Source: Chloroflexota bacterium
GTDB taxonomy: Bacteria > Chloroflexota > Dehalococcoidia > Lucifugimonadales > JADFKI01
Direction: 5' to 3'
DNA: 17,662 bases
Assembly (NCBI GenBank): GCA_024648655.1
Contig: JAGGDZ010000036.1
Coordinates: forward strand, 1-17,662
Shown in pieces: positions 6,295 through 13,850 of the stretch (positions within the stretch are counted from its first letter, which is position 1; every line of letters begins with the position of its first letter). A program made the translations under genes and the position numbers. The notes beneath the pieces are model-generated. The model had not been told where the DNA came from and searched no databases. It saw nothing but the letters and a program-made list of their open reading frames with translations.

Positions 6295-6969
6295 CTAGTT
6301 TCCTACGAGCCTGATGTCGTGAGCTACGTCCTCGGATTCCACAGGCAGCGTGAATACCGAGCGCATAACTCCCTCAGCGTCGATGATGTAAATTGGGGCT
6401 GAATGAATTACGCGACCAGTCTGCTCTACAAGAGCGCTGACGCCGCCACTGCCCGAACCCCGCACTTGCGGAGTGGTCTCCGTATCCGCTCTTCCTGGTC
6501 CATGCAGGTAAGGGTCGATGTAGTACGCCTTCCACACTTCCTTCAGCATGACCTCTTCGCCTATCAGGTAGGTCCAGCGATCGGTCATCTGCCAGCGTTC
6601 AGAATACGCCAATGCGCTGTCAACCGTATCTCCTTCCGGGTCCACACTCACGATCACAACGGCAGCATCGGGGCCGTCTTCTTCCATCAGCATGACAACA
6701 TCACGCAGGTGATTCGCGACGATTGGGCAGACATCCGGACATTCCGTGTACAAGAATGTCATTACGACAACCTTGCCGGCGAAATCTCGCTTTAGGGACT
6801 TTGACGCCCCGAACTGATCGGTCAGTGTGAAGTCTTGCGCCTGCTGGTCGCCACTGACAGCTGTGCCTTTGAAATCCTCACGCGTCGGTGTCGAAGAGCA
6901 CGCAAGAAACGACAGCCCCAACATCGTGAATACGAGGAATAACCGAAGTTTGGCAGTTATGGGAGTCAA
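6295..6969 (-). CDS. Sco1/SenC copper chaperone lipoprotein
   Basis: A 224-residue thioredoxin-fold protein that inserts copper into the CuA centre of oxidase subunit II. The signal peptide ends in FLAC with C24 as probable lipidated residue, so it is anchored outside the membrane. The copper ligands are C77 and C81 in TECPDVCP, and H189 in VIHSAP. The start is a TTG at 6969, the first possible codon after an in-frame TGA; its ribosome-binding site is weak. It is the last gene of the oxidase cluster and lies 145 bases after the 70-residue membrane protein. The FLAC lipobox has F at -3, slightly off the usual pattern. Confidence 0.9.
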   Translation of the reverse strand: MTPITAKLRLFLVFTMLGLSFLACSSTPTREDFKGTAVSGDQQAQDFTLTDQFGASKSLKRDFAGKVVVMTFLYTECPDVCPIVANHLRDVVMLMEEDGPDAAVVIVSVDPEGDTVDSALAYSERWQMTDRWTYLIGEEVMLKEVWKAYYIDPYLHGPGRADTETTPQVRGSGSGGVSALVEQTGRVIHSAPIYIIDAEGVMRSVFTLPVESEDVAHDIRLVGN

Positions 6970-7114
6970 ACGAGGGTCTCATTCATGCATTAACTGCTGC
7001 AAATGGAGGGAGCAAAACGCGATTGGGAAATAAATGGGGATATGTCCAAGCGTACAGCCCAAACGATTCGCCTGCCATACCGCTCTGCCATACTGCTCAC
7101 AGAACAAGCTGCGA

Positions 7115-7327
7115 TTACGAGTTACCTTTTTCCACCGCATTCTGCGCCAGAAATGCTCCGACAGGAACGAGGATAACCAGCGCCAATCCGAGAATAATGA
7201 CTCCCAACTCGCTGTGCATCGCGTGATGGAGATATAAGAAAATCAACCCAAGCGAAACCGCAAGAGCGCCTACCACCCCCAGCGACAGGATAGGGATAAA
7301 CACTGCCAAAAGAAAACGTTGCATCAT
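7115..7327 (-). CDS. Small two-helix membrane protein coupled to ctaG
   Basis: I do not recognise this 70-residue protein. It has two hydrophobic helices (about residues 4-32 and 41-64) joined by a short histidine-containing loop (YLHHAMHSELG). Its start overlaps the ctaG stop in an ATGA arrangement (7324-7327), so it is translated together with ctaG and is very likely real. The setting between CtaG and Sco suggests a small subunit or assembly factor of the oxidase; the HHxxH in the loop could touch copper, but that is only a suggestion. About 145 bases without features separate it from sco. Confidence 0.8.
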   Translation of the reverse strand: MMQRFLLAVFIPILSLGVVGALAVSLGLIFLYLHHAMHSELGVIILGLALVILVPVGAFLAQNAVEKGNS

Positions 7328-8199
7328 CTGTAATTATCCTCCAACGCGGGGCCGTCTGCCCACCCGTCGTCTTTTTTACCGTATTGTTCTTCCGAGTCTA
7401 GCTTCCTCACTGCCTCTTCCTGATTGAACCATTTGAAGAAGATGATTATCAGCAACACAAGGAAGTATATTCCGCTTCCAACCTTCATTATTATGCCGCC
7501 AATCTGCTGGTCCAGCAGCGGCGACAGACTCCAAATCCTAGGAGCCTGCACATAAAAGTCATAGATAGGTTCCTCAGCGAAGGTAATTATAGCAAATACT
7601 ATTATCTGGGCAATCGAAAGAATGAATATATAGCCCATCTGGAACGGGTAGTCGAGACGCGGCAGCTCGGGGAGATTGCTTGTGAGCGGCCACCACATCA
7701 GGACTGCCGTTGCTACCATCATAATGTGCTCCACGGCGTGCACAGCCTCGCTGGTCAGCGAAGAGTTGTAGAGTGCGGGAATGTGCCATATAGAGAATAC
7801 TATATTGAAAGCCCCGAATGCGGTCACAGGATGGGTCAGCATCCGAGCCACGCGAAATGACCAGTTCGGGCGCAGCAATGGCCTAATGAGCCAGTCCGGT
7901 GTGCCGAGAACGAGAAGTGGAGGCGCTATCAGCGTCAGAAGCACATGCTGGGACATGTGCATGCTAAACAGGAAGCGTTCGCTGAGAATATGAAGCGGCG
8001 AAGCCAACGCGAAGAAGATGACAACTATGCCCGCGCAGAAGGTCGCTATCTGGCGCGGCTCGGCATACTCCGCTAATCTGTACCGCTCTCGCAGGGGACC
8101 AATGCCGTATAGGTATGCGCCCAAGAGCAGCGCCAAGCCGGCCATCGCGTCCCAATGAGCTTCCCATTGCAGCCAGAGCGAACCCGCAATCTCGTTCAA
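7324..8199 (-). CDS. ctaG: Cytochrome c oxidase assembly protein CtaG (caa3 type)
   Basis: A 291-residue polytopic membrane protein of the caa3-type CtaG family, needed to build an active caa3 oxidase, probably in forming CuB. About seven hydrophobic helices carry the family's histidines: H70 (SPLH), H81 and H85 (MHMSQH), H139 (WHIP), H154 and H158 (HAVEH). The MWWPL and DQQIGGIIM motifs are present. The TTG start at 8199 is supported by AGGAG 6 bases upstream; the nearby ATG at 8204 is out of frame and stops after two codons. The C-terminal tail is charged and cytoplasmic. It stands 224 bases downstream of ctaF and overlaps the next gene by 4 bases. Confidence 0.92.
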   Translation of the reverse strand: MNEIAGSLWLQWEAHWDAMAGLALLLGAYLYGIGPLRERYRLAEYAEPRQIATFCAGIVVIFFALASPLHILSERFLFSMHMSQHVLLTLIAPPLLVLGTPDWLIRPLLRPNWSFRVARMLTHPVTAFGAFNIVFSIWHIPALYNSSLTSEAVHAVEHIMMVATAVLMWWPLTSNLPELPRLDYPFQMGYIFILSIAQIIVFAIITFAEEPIYDFYVQAPRIWSLSPLLDQQIGGIIMKVGSGIYFLVLLIIIFFKWFNQEEAVRKLDSEEQYGKKDDGWADGPALEDNYR

Positions 8200-8423
8200 G
8201 CCATGCTCCTACGCTCCGTAGATAATCCGTAGCCGTCCTTACGGTTGCACTTCGTTCGGAATGACGAGGGAATCGACTCTTTGGATGGAAGCGCCTCCTC
8301 TGCCAATGACCATTCAGCTCAGTGTGCTCTCAGAAGCTTCCAGAGCGTCCTAATGGGCAAATGCGAACCGCACTTAAGGGGATGTTGTTCTCATATAATT
8401 GTCACAAAACTGGGTCGCGGCGC
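8200..8423. other. Intergenic gap inside the oxidase cluster, with a REP-like motif
   Basis: This 224-base break separates ctaF from ctaG. The plus-strand stretch around 8246-8275 (CACTTCGTTCGGAATGACGA) resembles small interspersed repeats found between genes in many bacteria, but only one copy is in the window. Short inverted repeats sit next to the ctaG start (CTACG/CGTAG near 8210-8222). I see no clear promoter on the minus strand, so ctaG may be read through from ctaF. Confidence 0.4.
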
Positions 8424-8789
8424 CTAACTGCCGCCCGTGAAGAAGGCGAACAAAGCCATTAGCGCGAACACGACGCCGGCAGCTACTATCAGTCCCGCAA
8501 CAAACATCAGAGAGAATATCGGAACATCCCTGCCGAATATATTGATCCCTACATTGTCGTATCGCAGGTGCATATAGAACATTGCCACCAGCAGGAACTT
8601 AGCGGCGGACAGGAATCCCATGACAGGTATGATGCCATAGCTCAGCCATTCCAGATAAAACAGGCCGAACTCGAACGCCGTAAGCACTGACAGTGTTATG
8701 GCTACCTTAAAGTATGTGAAAGGCGTGGGATGTCCGGTATGGACTTCTCCGTCATGCTCTTCCGCTATGACTTGGTGTTCTTGGCTCAT
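8424..8789 (-). CDS. ctaF: Cytochrome c oxidase subunit IV
   Basis: A 121-residue small membrane subunit of the prokaryotic COX4 (CyoD-like) family. A histidine-rich hydrophilic N-terminus (about 1-25) is followed by three hydrophobic helices (about 28-50, 54-74, 88-116), with the FLLVAMFYMHLRYD motif between helices two and three. The ATG start has AGAGGA upstream. It follows ctaE after 40 bases. This subunit has no redox centre and stabilises the complex. Confidence 0.92.
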   Translation of the reverse strand: MSQEHQVIAEEHDGEVHTGHPTPFTYFKVAITLSVLTAFEFGLFYLEWLSYGIIPVMGFLSAAKFLLVAMFYMHLRYDNVGINIFGRDVPIFSLMFVAGLIVAAGVVFALMALFAFFTGGS

Positions 8790-8829
8790 TCGTTTCCTCT
8801 AGTTTGCTCTCAAAGCGTTTGTACGGCAG

Positions 8830-9561
8830 CTAGAATCCCGGGAATACTCCGAACAGATACACAACAGTAAAGATAACAATCCAGACAATGTCAACAAAGT
8901 GCCAGTAGAGCGCAGCTAAGTCAAGATCCAAGTTTCTCTCCGGCGTTACCATTCCCTTCTTGAATGACAGGAAGAACAACGATAGCAGCCATACTATACC
9001 CAGGGTAACGTGCGCTCCGTGGAAGCCCGTCAGCGTATAGAAGGTTGTACCGAAAAGGTTCGTTCGCGGAGTCAGCCCCACCACTTCTTCAACAATGCCA
9101 TCGTGCTCATCCTCAGTGCCGCACTTCTTCGCAAGCTCCTGTTTGATCGGAGTCAGTTCTTTGACGCCTACGTCGGCACAATAGACCTTGTGCTCGTAGT
9201 TGGCAAATGTGGTGAACTCGTACACCTGGAATCCGACGAAGGTCGCGCCCAGAAGGCAGGTTGACGCCAGCCAGATGCGAAATGTCTTCATGCTGTTGCG
9301 AGTGAGCGCGGCATAGGCAAGCACCATGCTCATACTGCTCATAAGCAGGACGAAGGTACTGACTGTGGTAACAGGGATGCTGAACACATCCTCTGGAAGG
9401 GGACCTGCGATGCTGCGGTTCTTGTACACCAGATAAGTTGCGATGAGGGAGCCGAAGAACATGCAGTCCGACCCCAAGAACGCCCACATGAGCATTTTCC
9501 TGTGGTTAAGACCGGTTGTTGTCGGCTCGTGTTCGCCGTGGTGTGCGGTTGCTTGTGCCAC
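8830..9561 (-). CDS. ctaE: Cytochrome c oxidase subunit III
   Basis: A 243-residue subunit with five hydrophobic helices (about 24-44, 67-87, 97-117, 178-200, 222-240), the bacterial short form. The TGFHGAHV motif (178-185) and the LYWHFVDIVWI motif (218-228) are diagnostic. The GTG start is supported by CCGGAGG 9 bases upstream. Between helices three and four lies an unusually long hydrophilic loop (about 120-168) with two cysteines (C128, C147) and many acidic residues; in most homologues this loop is far shorter. It lies 18 bases after ctaD. Confidence 0.94.
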   Translation of the reverse strand: MAQATAHHGEHEPTTTGLNHRKMLMWAFLGSDCMFFGSLIATYLVYKNRSIAGPLPEDVFSIPVTTVSTFVLLMSSMSMVLAYAALTRNSMKTFRIWLASTCLLGATFVGFQVYEFTTFANYEHKVYCADVGVKELTPIKQELAKKCGTEDEHDGIVEEVVGLTPRTNLFGTTFYTLTGFHGAHVTLGIVWLLSLFFLSFKKGMVTPERNLDLDLAALYWHFVDIVWIVIFTVVYLFGVFPGF

Positions 9562-9579
9562 TTAAATAAGCCTCCGGGA

Positions 9580-11445
9580 TTAGTGAGCAGCCTGCTCGCC
9601 GTCTTCAGGATCGTTCACAGGCTCGAAAGACCAAGCGTACACCGCTATCATGCCGATAAGCACGCCTACGATGGAAATCGAGTAGGTGCCGACAGGATAT
9701 ATCAAACCCAGTCCACCTATGAAAATCCCGATCGCCACCACAAGCGGCCAATACGACGGCTGTGGCAGGTGTATGTCGTGGTGTTCCTCGTCTTCGCCGG
9801 AACCTCCTGCAACGGGAACGGCGCGCCTGACCTCGCGGCGCTTGCGCGCCCACCAGTCGTCTCTGTCGTAAACGGTCGGAATCTCTTCAAAGTTGTACTC
9901 CGGAGGGGGAGACGGGATGGACCACTCAAGCGTTCTGGCATCCCAGGGGTCGCCGCCGGCAATCTCGCCCTTGCGCCAGCTCTTCACAATGTTGTGCATG
10001 AAAATCAAAATGCCAACCGCAAGCACGATTACGCCAAATGTGGAAACGCCGTTCCAGAAGTCCCATCCCATTGCCGAATCATAGGTGTAAATACGGCGGG
10101 GCATGCCGTCAAGCCCAAGGAAGTGCTGCGGGAAGAAGGCGATATTAAAACCTACGAAAGTGACCCAGAAGTTTATCTTGCCGAGAGTCTCATCGTACAT
10201 TCGCCCGGTTATCTTCGGGAACCAGTAGAAGATACCTGCAAAGATTGCGAAGATTGCGCCTCCGAAAAGCACATAGTGGATGTGCGCCACGATGAAATAC
10301 GTGTCCTGCTGCTGCGCGTCAGACGACGCCATGGAGTGCATCACGCCGCTGATGCCGCCAATTGTGAACATGGCGACGAACCCCACGGCATATAACATTG
10401 GTGTTTTGAAGTCCATCGCCCCACCCCACATAGTGCCCATCCAGTTGAACACCTTTATTCCTGTGGGTACTGCAATCGCCATTGTCGTTATTGTAAAGAC
10501 AGTAACAGGAATCGGACCAAGACCGACCGTGAACATGTGGTGGCTCCACACCATCCAACCCATGAAGGCGATGATCGCGCCCGCGAGCACAATCGCCGGA
10601 TAGCCGAATAGGGGCTTCTTCGAGAAGGTAGGCAGTATCTCCGAGACGATGCCCATCGCGGGTAGGATGAGTATGTACACTTCCGGGTGTCCAAACACCC
10701 AGAACAGGTGCTGCCACAGAACAGGATCTCCGCCTCTGGCGACATTGAAGAAGTTCATCCCGAAGCTTCGGTCGAAGTAGAGTTCGATAAGCGCCACCGT
10801 GATGACCGGGAACGCCAAAACTATGAGGATGTTCGTGATGAAGGTCATCCATGTGAACAGAGGCAGCCGCATGAATGACATGCCAGGGGCTCTCATGTTG
10901 ATTATGGTTACGAGGAAGTTGAAGGATGCTGCCAGCGACGCGATGCCCAGCACCTGCAAGCTGACTATCCAGTAATCTATACCCGTTCCCGGGTTTTGCT
11001 GCACGCTTGTCAGCGGCGCGTAGCCGAACCAGCCCGCGTTTGTCGCGCCGCCGGTGAACCAGCTGATCTTCAGAATTATCGCGCCGGCCAGGAACGTCCA
11101 GTAGCTGAAGGCGTTGAGACGCGGGAATGCCACATCTCTTGCGCCAATCTGCAAAGGAATGACGAAGTTAAAGAACGCGGCACTGAGCGGCATTATAGCC
11201 AGGAAGATCATCGTGGTGCCGTGCATCGTGAAGAGCTGGTTGAAAATCTCGGCGCTGACGATGTCCTGCCCAGGCCCCGCAAGCTGAATCCGCATCAAGA
11301 GCGCCTCGATGCCCCCGGTCAGGAACAGGATGAACGCGGTAACACCGTAGAGCACGCCTATCTTCTTGTGATCGATAGTCGTAATCCAGTTCCAGATACC
11401 TGTTGGATGTGTTGGTCTGGGTATGGGGAACGCTATTGTAGTCAT
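9580..11445 (-). CDS. ctaD: Cytochrome c oxidase subunit I
   Basis: The 621-residue catalytic subunit reduces O2 to water and pumps protons. Haem a ligands are H75 and H390, haem a3 ligand H388, CuB ligands H253, H302 and H303, and Y257 is the crosslinked tyrosine of HPEVY. E255 in GHPEVY and D104 (D channel) and K331 in TGIKVFNW (K channel) mark it as a type A1 haem-copper oxidase. The usual VAHFHYV is VAHIHYV here. After the twelve core helices a charged linker (about 510-562) leads to two further helices (566-608), a C-terminal extension. The ATG start has GGGAGG upstream. It lies 76 bases after ctaC. Confidence 0.96.
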   Translation of the reverse strand: MTTIAFPIPRPTHPTGIWNWITTIDHKKIGVLYGVTAFILFLTGGIEALLMRIQLAGPGQDIVSAEIFNQLFTMHGTTMIFLAIMPLSAAFFNFVIPLQIGARDVAFPRLNAFSYWTFLAGAIILKISWFTGGATNAGWFGYAPLTSVQQNPGTGIDYWIVSLQVLGIASLAASFNFLVTIINMRAPGMSFMRLPLFTWMTFITNILIVLAFPVITVALIELYFDRSFGMNFFNVARGGDPVLWQHLFWVFGHPEVYILILPAMGIVSEILPTFSKKPLFGYPAIVLAGAIIAFMGWMVWSHHMFTVGLGPIPVTVFTITTMAIAVPTGIKVFNWMGTMWGGAMDFKTPMLYAVGFVAMFTIGGISGVMHSMASSDAQQQDTYFIVAHIHYVLFGGAIFAIFAGIFYWFPKITGRMYDETLGKINFWVTFVGFNIAFFPQHFLGLDGMPRRIYTYDSAMGWDFWNGVSTFGVIVLAVGILIFMHNIVKSWRKGEIAGGDPWDARTLEWSIPSPPPEYNFEEIPTVYDRDDWWARKRREVRRAVPVAGGSGEDEEHHDIHLPQPSYWPLVVAIGIFIGGLGLIYPVGTYSISIVGVLIGMIAVYAWSFEPVNDPEDGEQAAH

Positions 11446-11521
11446 CCCTCGCCTCCCATTTTGTTCCGTTGGTCGGAACGACGGTGGTGCATTGCCCCGT
11501 CGAATTCCTCAAAAAATATCG

Positions 11522-12739
11522 CTATTTCAATGTCATCAAATATGCGACAAGCGCATCGATCTCTTGCTCCGTCAACTTGTTAGCCGGATCAATATATGGC
11601 TCTCCATCTCTCGACATAAGGTTTCCTGGCTTCAGCGCCTCCGGATCAGTTATCCAGACCTTCAGGTTATTTTGAAGCATCGATTCGTTGACGAACGGGC
11701 GCCCCGTATTCAGATCAGTCGGGATACCCGCGGAATTCACATAGAATTGCCGAGAGCCGTTCGCATCTTCAAAATCCACATCCGAGTTTCGGTATATTCC
11801 CAGGTGATTCAGACGCGTCGCGACATGCGTCAGAATTGGTCCCGTCCTACCCGGTATTCTGCCGCCGTCCTCACGCAACTTGACAATGCTGCTGCTGTCC
11901 GCGTGGCAGCCTGAGCAGCCAGCGTCGCGGAATAGCTTCTTGCCCTGTGCCGCAAGCGCGTCGGACGGCTCCGGCGCCGGGTTCGCCTGGTGCATCAGCC
12001 ATGAGTCGAATTCCTCACGCGGCACCGCAACCACCTTGAAGCGCATGTTCGCGTGCGACACGCCGCAGAACTCCGCGCATTGGCCAAAGAATTCCCCGGG
12101 CGCATATGCCTCGAACCACATCTTGTTGTCGTTATTGGGGATCATGTCCACTTTGCCGGCGAGCTTAGGCACCCAGAAGCTATGGATGACATCCACCGAG
12201 TCCAGCAAGAACACAACCGGTTCGCCAACCGGAACATACATCTCATTGGCGACCGCAATCTGCTCGCCAGGATTGTTCGGGTGAGGGTAACGGAACTCAA
12301 ACCACCACTGGTGGCCTATCACATCAACCTGCAACTCCTGCGACGCGCCGTTTGAGTCGATGAACCTTCCGGCGTCTGCGTAGAAAATACCCTGAATTGT
12401 CGGAACTGCGGCTACGATAAGCACGATTACGGGAGCAACCGTCCATGCAATTTCAATGCGGGTGTTCCCGTGAGTTTGCTCTGGATCGCGGTCGTCCCTG
12501 CGCTTGAACTTGAACACCATGTAAATCAAGGCGGCCTCGACCGCGATGAATACCACCAATCCAGCCCAGAAGATAACCCAGAAAATGAACAGCTGGTTCT
12601 CAGCGACCGGCCCCAAGGTGTCGAAAGTGGATTGAGAATGCTCAGGCGTTATTACATTGCAACCCGTAAGCAGAGCGCCCATAGCGCTCAGCAGCACCGC
12701 GCCCATCAGTCTTTTCAAGCTCACTGCGCTTTTCAGCAT
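11522..12739 (-). CDS. ctaC: Cytochrome c oxidase subunit II fused to cytochrome c (caa3)
   Basis: A 405-residue lipoprotein subunit that accepts electrons. A signal peptide with lipobox LLTGC (C27) is followed by two membrane helices (about 48-76 and 98-118) and the CuA cupredoxin domain with H186, C221, E223, C225, H229 and M232. A C-terminal cytochrome c domain has C275-x-x-C278-H279 and probable Met ligand M375, so this is a caa3-type enzyme with a built-in cytochrome. About 30 extra residues (roughly 318-350) sit between the haem motif and M375. The ATG start has only a weak ribosome-binding site. It begins a new transcription unit or continues from ctaB, 186 bases upstream, where promoter-like sites exist. 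Confidence 0.96.
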   Translation of the reverse strand: MLKSAVSLKRLMGAVLLSAMGALLTGCNVITPEHSQSTFDTLGPVAENQLFIFWVIFWAGLVVFIAVEAALIYMVFKFKRRDDRDPEQTHGNTRIEIAWTVAPVIVLIVAAVPTIQGIFYADAGRFIDSNGASQELQVDVIGHQWWFEFRYPHPNNPGEQIAVANEMYVPVGEPVVFLLDSVDVIHSFWVPKLAGKVDMIPNNDNKMWFEAYAPGEFFGQCAEFCGVSHANMRFKVVAVPREEFDSWLMHQANPAPEPSDALAAQGKKLFRDAGCSGCHADSSSIVKLREDGGRIPGRTGPILTHVATRLNHLGIYRNSDVDFEDANGSRQFYVNSAGIPTDLNTGRPFVNESMLQNNLKVWITDPEALKPGNLMSRDGEPYIDPANKLTEQEIDALVAYLMTLK

Positions 12740-12769
12740 ATCGTTACTTGTGCCCTCTCGTCAGTTGCC

Positions 12770-12798
12770 TTTATCAACTTAATTTGACGAACCGTCAA
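12770..12798 (-). promoter_or_regulatory. Proximal ctaC promoter with palindrome TTGACG-N3-CGTCAA
   Basis: On the minus strand TTGACG (12798-12793) and GATAAA (12775-12770) are 17 bp apart, giving a leader of about 23 bases to ctaC. The -35 box is one arm of a perfect 15-bp palindrome, TTGACGAACCGTCAA (12784-12798), so a dimeric regulator could cover it. The -10 match is only four of six. Confidence 0.5.
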
Positions 12799-12866
12799 TC
12801 GGCTGATTTCTGCCAACGCGGCCCCGTCTCCAATGCGCCCAGGATTCAACAGCGCACCGAGTAAGA

Positions 12867-12895
12867 AATCTATCAGAGCAGTGTAAGTCAGTCAA
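12867..12895 (-). promoter_or_regulatory. Distal ctaC promoter
   Basis: On the minus strand TTGACT (12895-12890) and TAGATT (12872-12867) are 17 bp apart, each near the sigma-70 consensus. It lies just after the end of ctaB and would give a leader of about 120 bases containing the palindrome at 12784-12798. Confidence 0.5.
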
Positions 12896-12925
12896 GATTA
12901 TCTGGCGCACGATCCAATACTATGG

Positions 12926-13846
12926 CTATATCCAGCCATACCACCCAACTTTGTAAACGCTATCCGCGATTATGGCTAGAAAAAGCACTCCAAGATACAG
13001 CAAAGAATACAGATACAAGGGCTTGGCGCCCCCTATACCCGGCAGACGAATGAGCCGCCAGGCATAATATATGAACAGCACGCCCAGCACGGCGGAACTT
13101 AGCAGATACACCAGTCCTACTGCGCCTGTGAGAGCGAACATGGTAGTCAGGGCTAGCATAAGCACAGTATAAAGCAGTATGGACTTCTTTGTGACATCCA
13201 CTCCTGCCACGACCGGCAACATCGGCACCTTCGCGCTCGCGTAATCATCCTTTAGCAGCAAAGACAGCGCCCAGAAGTGCGGGGGTGTCCAGAAGAAGAC
13301 TATCGCAAAGAGATATATCGCAGGCAAATCAAGCGATCCCGTAACGGCAACCCAGCCCACTGCCGGAGGAATCGCCCCCGCGGCTCCCCCTATAACGATG
13401 TTTTGAGTTGAAGTGCGCTTCAGCGCCATAGTGTACACGAGCACATAAAACAGCGTCGCCGACAGCGTCAATACTGCGCTCAACAGGTTAACCATGGATG
13501 CCAGCATTGCGAAGGCGATGACATTGGTGCAGATGCCAAATGCAATGGCGTGGCTGTTCGGAATTGTTCCCACGACAACCGGGCGCTTGCTTGTGCGCCG
13601 CATCGCCTCATCTATGTCTCTGTCGAACCACTGGTTGAGGGCGTTTGCGCCAGCTGACGCCAGCGCTCCTCCGGTAAGAACAACCAACATGATTACAGCA
13701 TCGGGCGTACCCTGCGCAGCAAGAAACATCCCACCCAGGGCAGTGAACAGCAGCAGCACGATTATGCGCGGCTTGGTTAGCGCTACATACGCTCTGAAAA
13801 GGCTCTGCGACGGCGCTGAGACTTGCCGAGTTGTCTGAGTAGTCAA
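12926..13846 (-). CDS. ctaB: Protohaem IX farnesyltransferase (haem O synthase)
   Basis: A 306-residue UbiA-type prenyltransferase with about nine hydrophobic helices. It attaches farnesyl to haem B to make haem O, the substrate of CtaA. The first Asp-rich motif is N71-x3-D75-x3-D79 (NQWFDRDID) and the second is DDYASAKVPMLPV (from D200). The WTPPHFW signature (186-192) is present. The start is a TTG at 13846, four bases after the ctaA stop, with AAGGG (13860-13856) at the end of ctaA 9 bases upstream, so the two genes are tightly coupled. Confidence 0.94.
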   Translation of the reverse strand: MTTQTTRQVSAPSQSLFRAYVALTKPRIIVLLLFTALGGMFLAAQGTPDAVIMLVVLTGGALASAGANALNQWFDRDIDEAMRRTSKRPVVVGTIPNSHAIAFGICTNVIAFAMLASMVNLLSAVLTLSATLFYVLVYTMALKRTSTQNIVIGGAAGAIPPAVGWVAVTGSLDLPAIYLFAIVFFWTPPHFWALSLLLKDDYASAKVPMLPVVAGVDVTKKSILLYTVLMLALTTMFALTGAVGLVYLLSSAVLGVLFIYYAWRLIRLPGIGGAKPLYLYSLLYLGVLFLAIIADSVYKVGWYGWI

Positions 13847-13850
13847 ACCC

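Noticed and set aside
8245..8427. 60-codon plus-strand ORF in the ctaF-ctaG gap
   Set aside because: Its start lies in the repeat-like sequence and it has no ribosome-binding site or recognisable features.
9502..10395. 297-codon plus-strand ORF opposite ctaD and ctaE
   Set aside because: It mirrors the codon pattern of ctaD; the translation has no recognisable domain and overlaps two certain genes.
10996..11583. 195-codon plus-strand ORF opposite ctaD
   Set aside because: It is an antisense shadow with highly charged, low-complexity translation and no ribosome-binding site of note.
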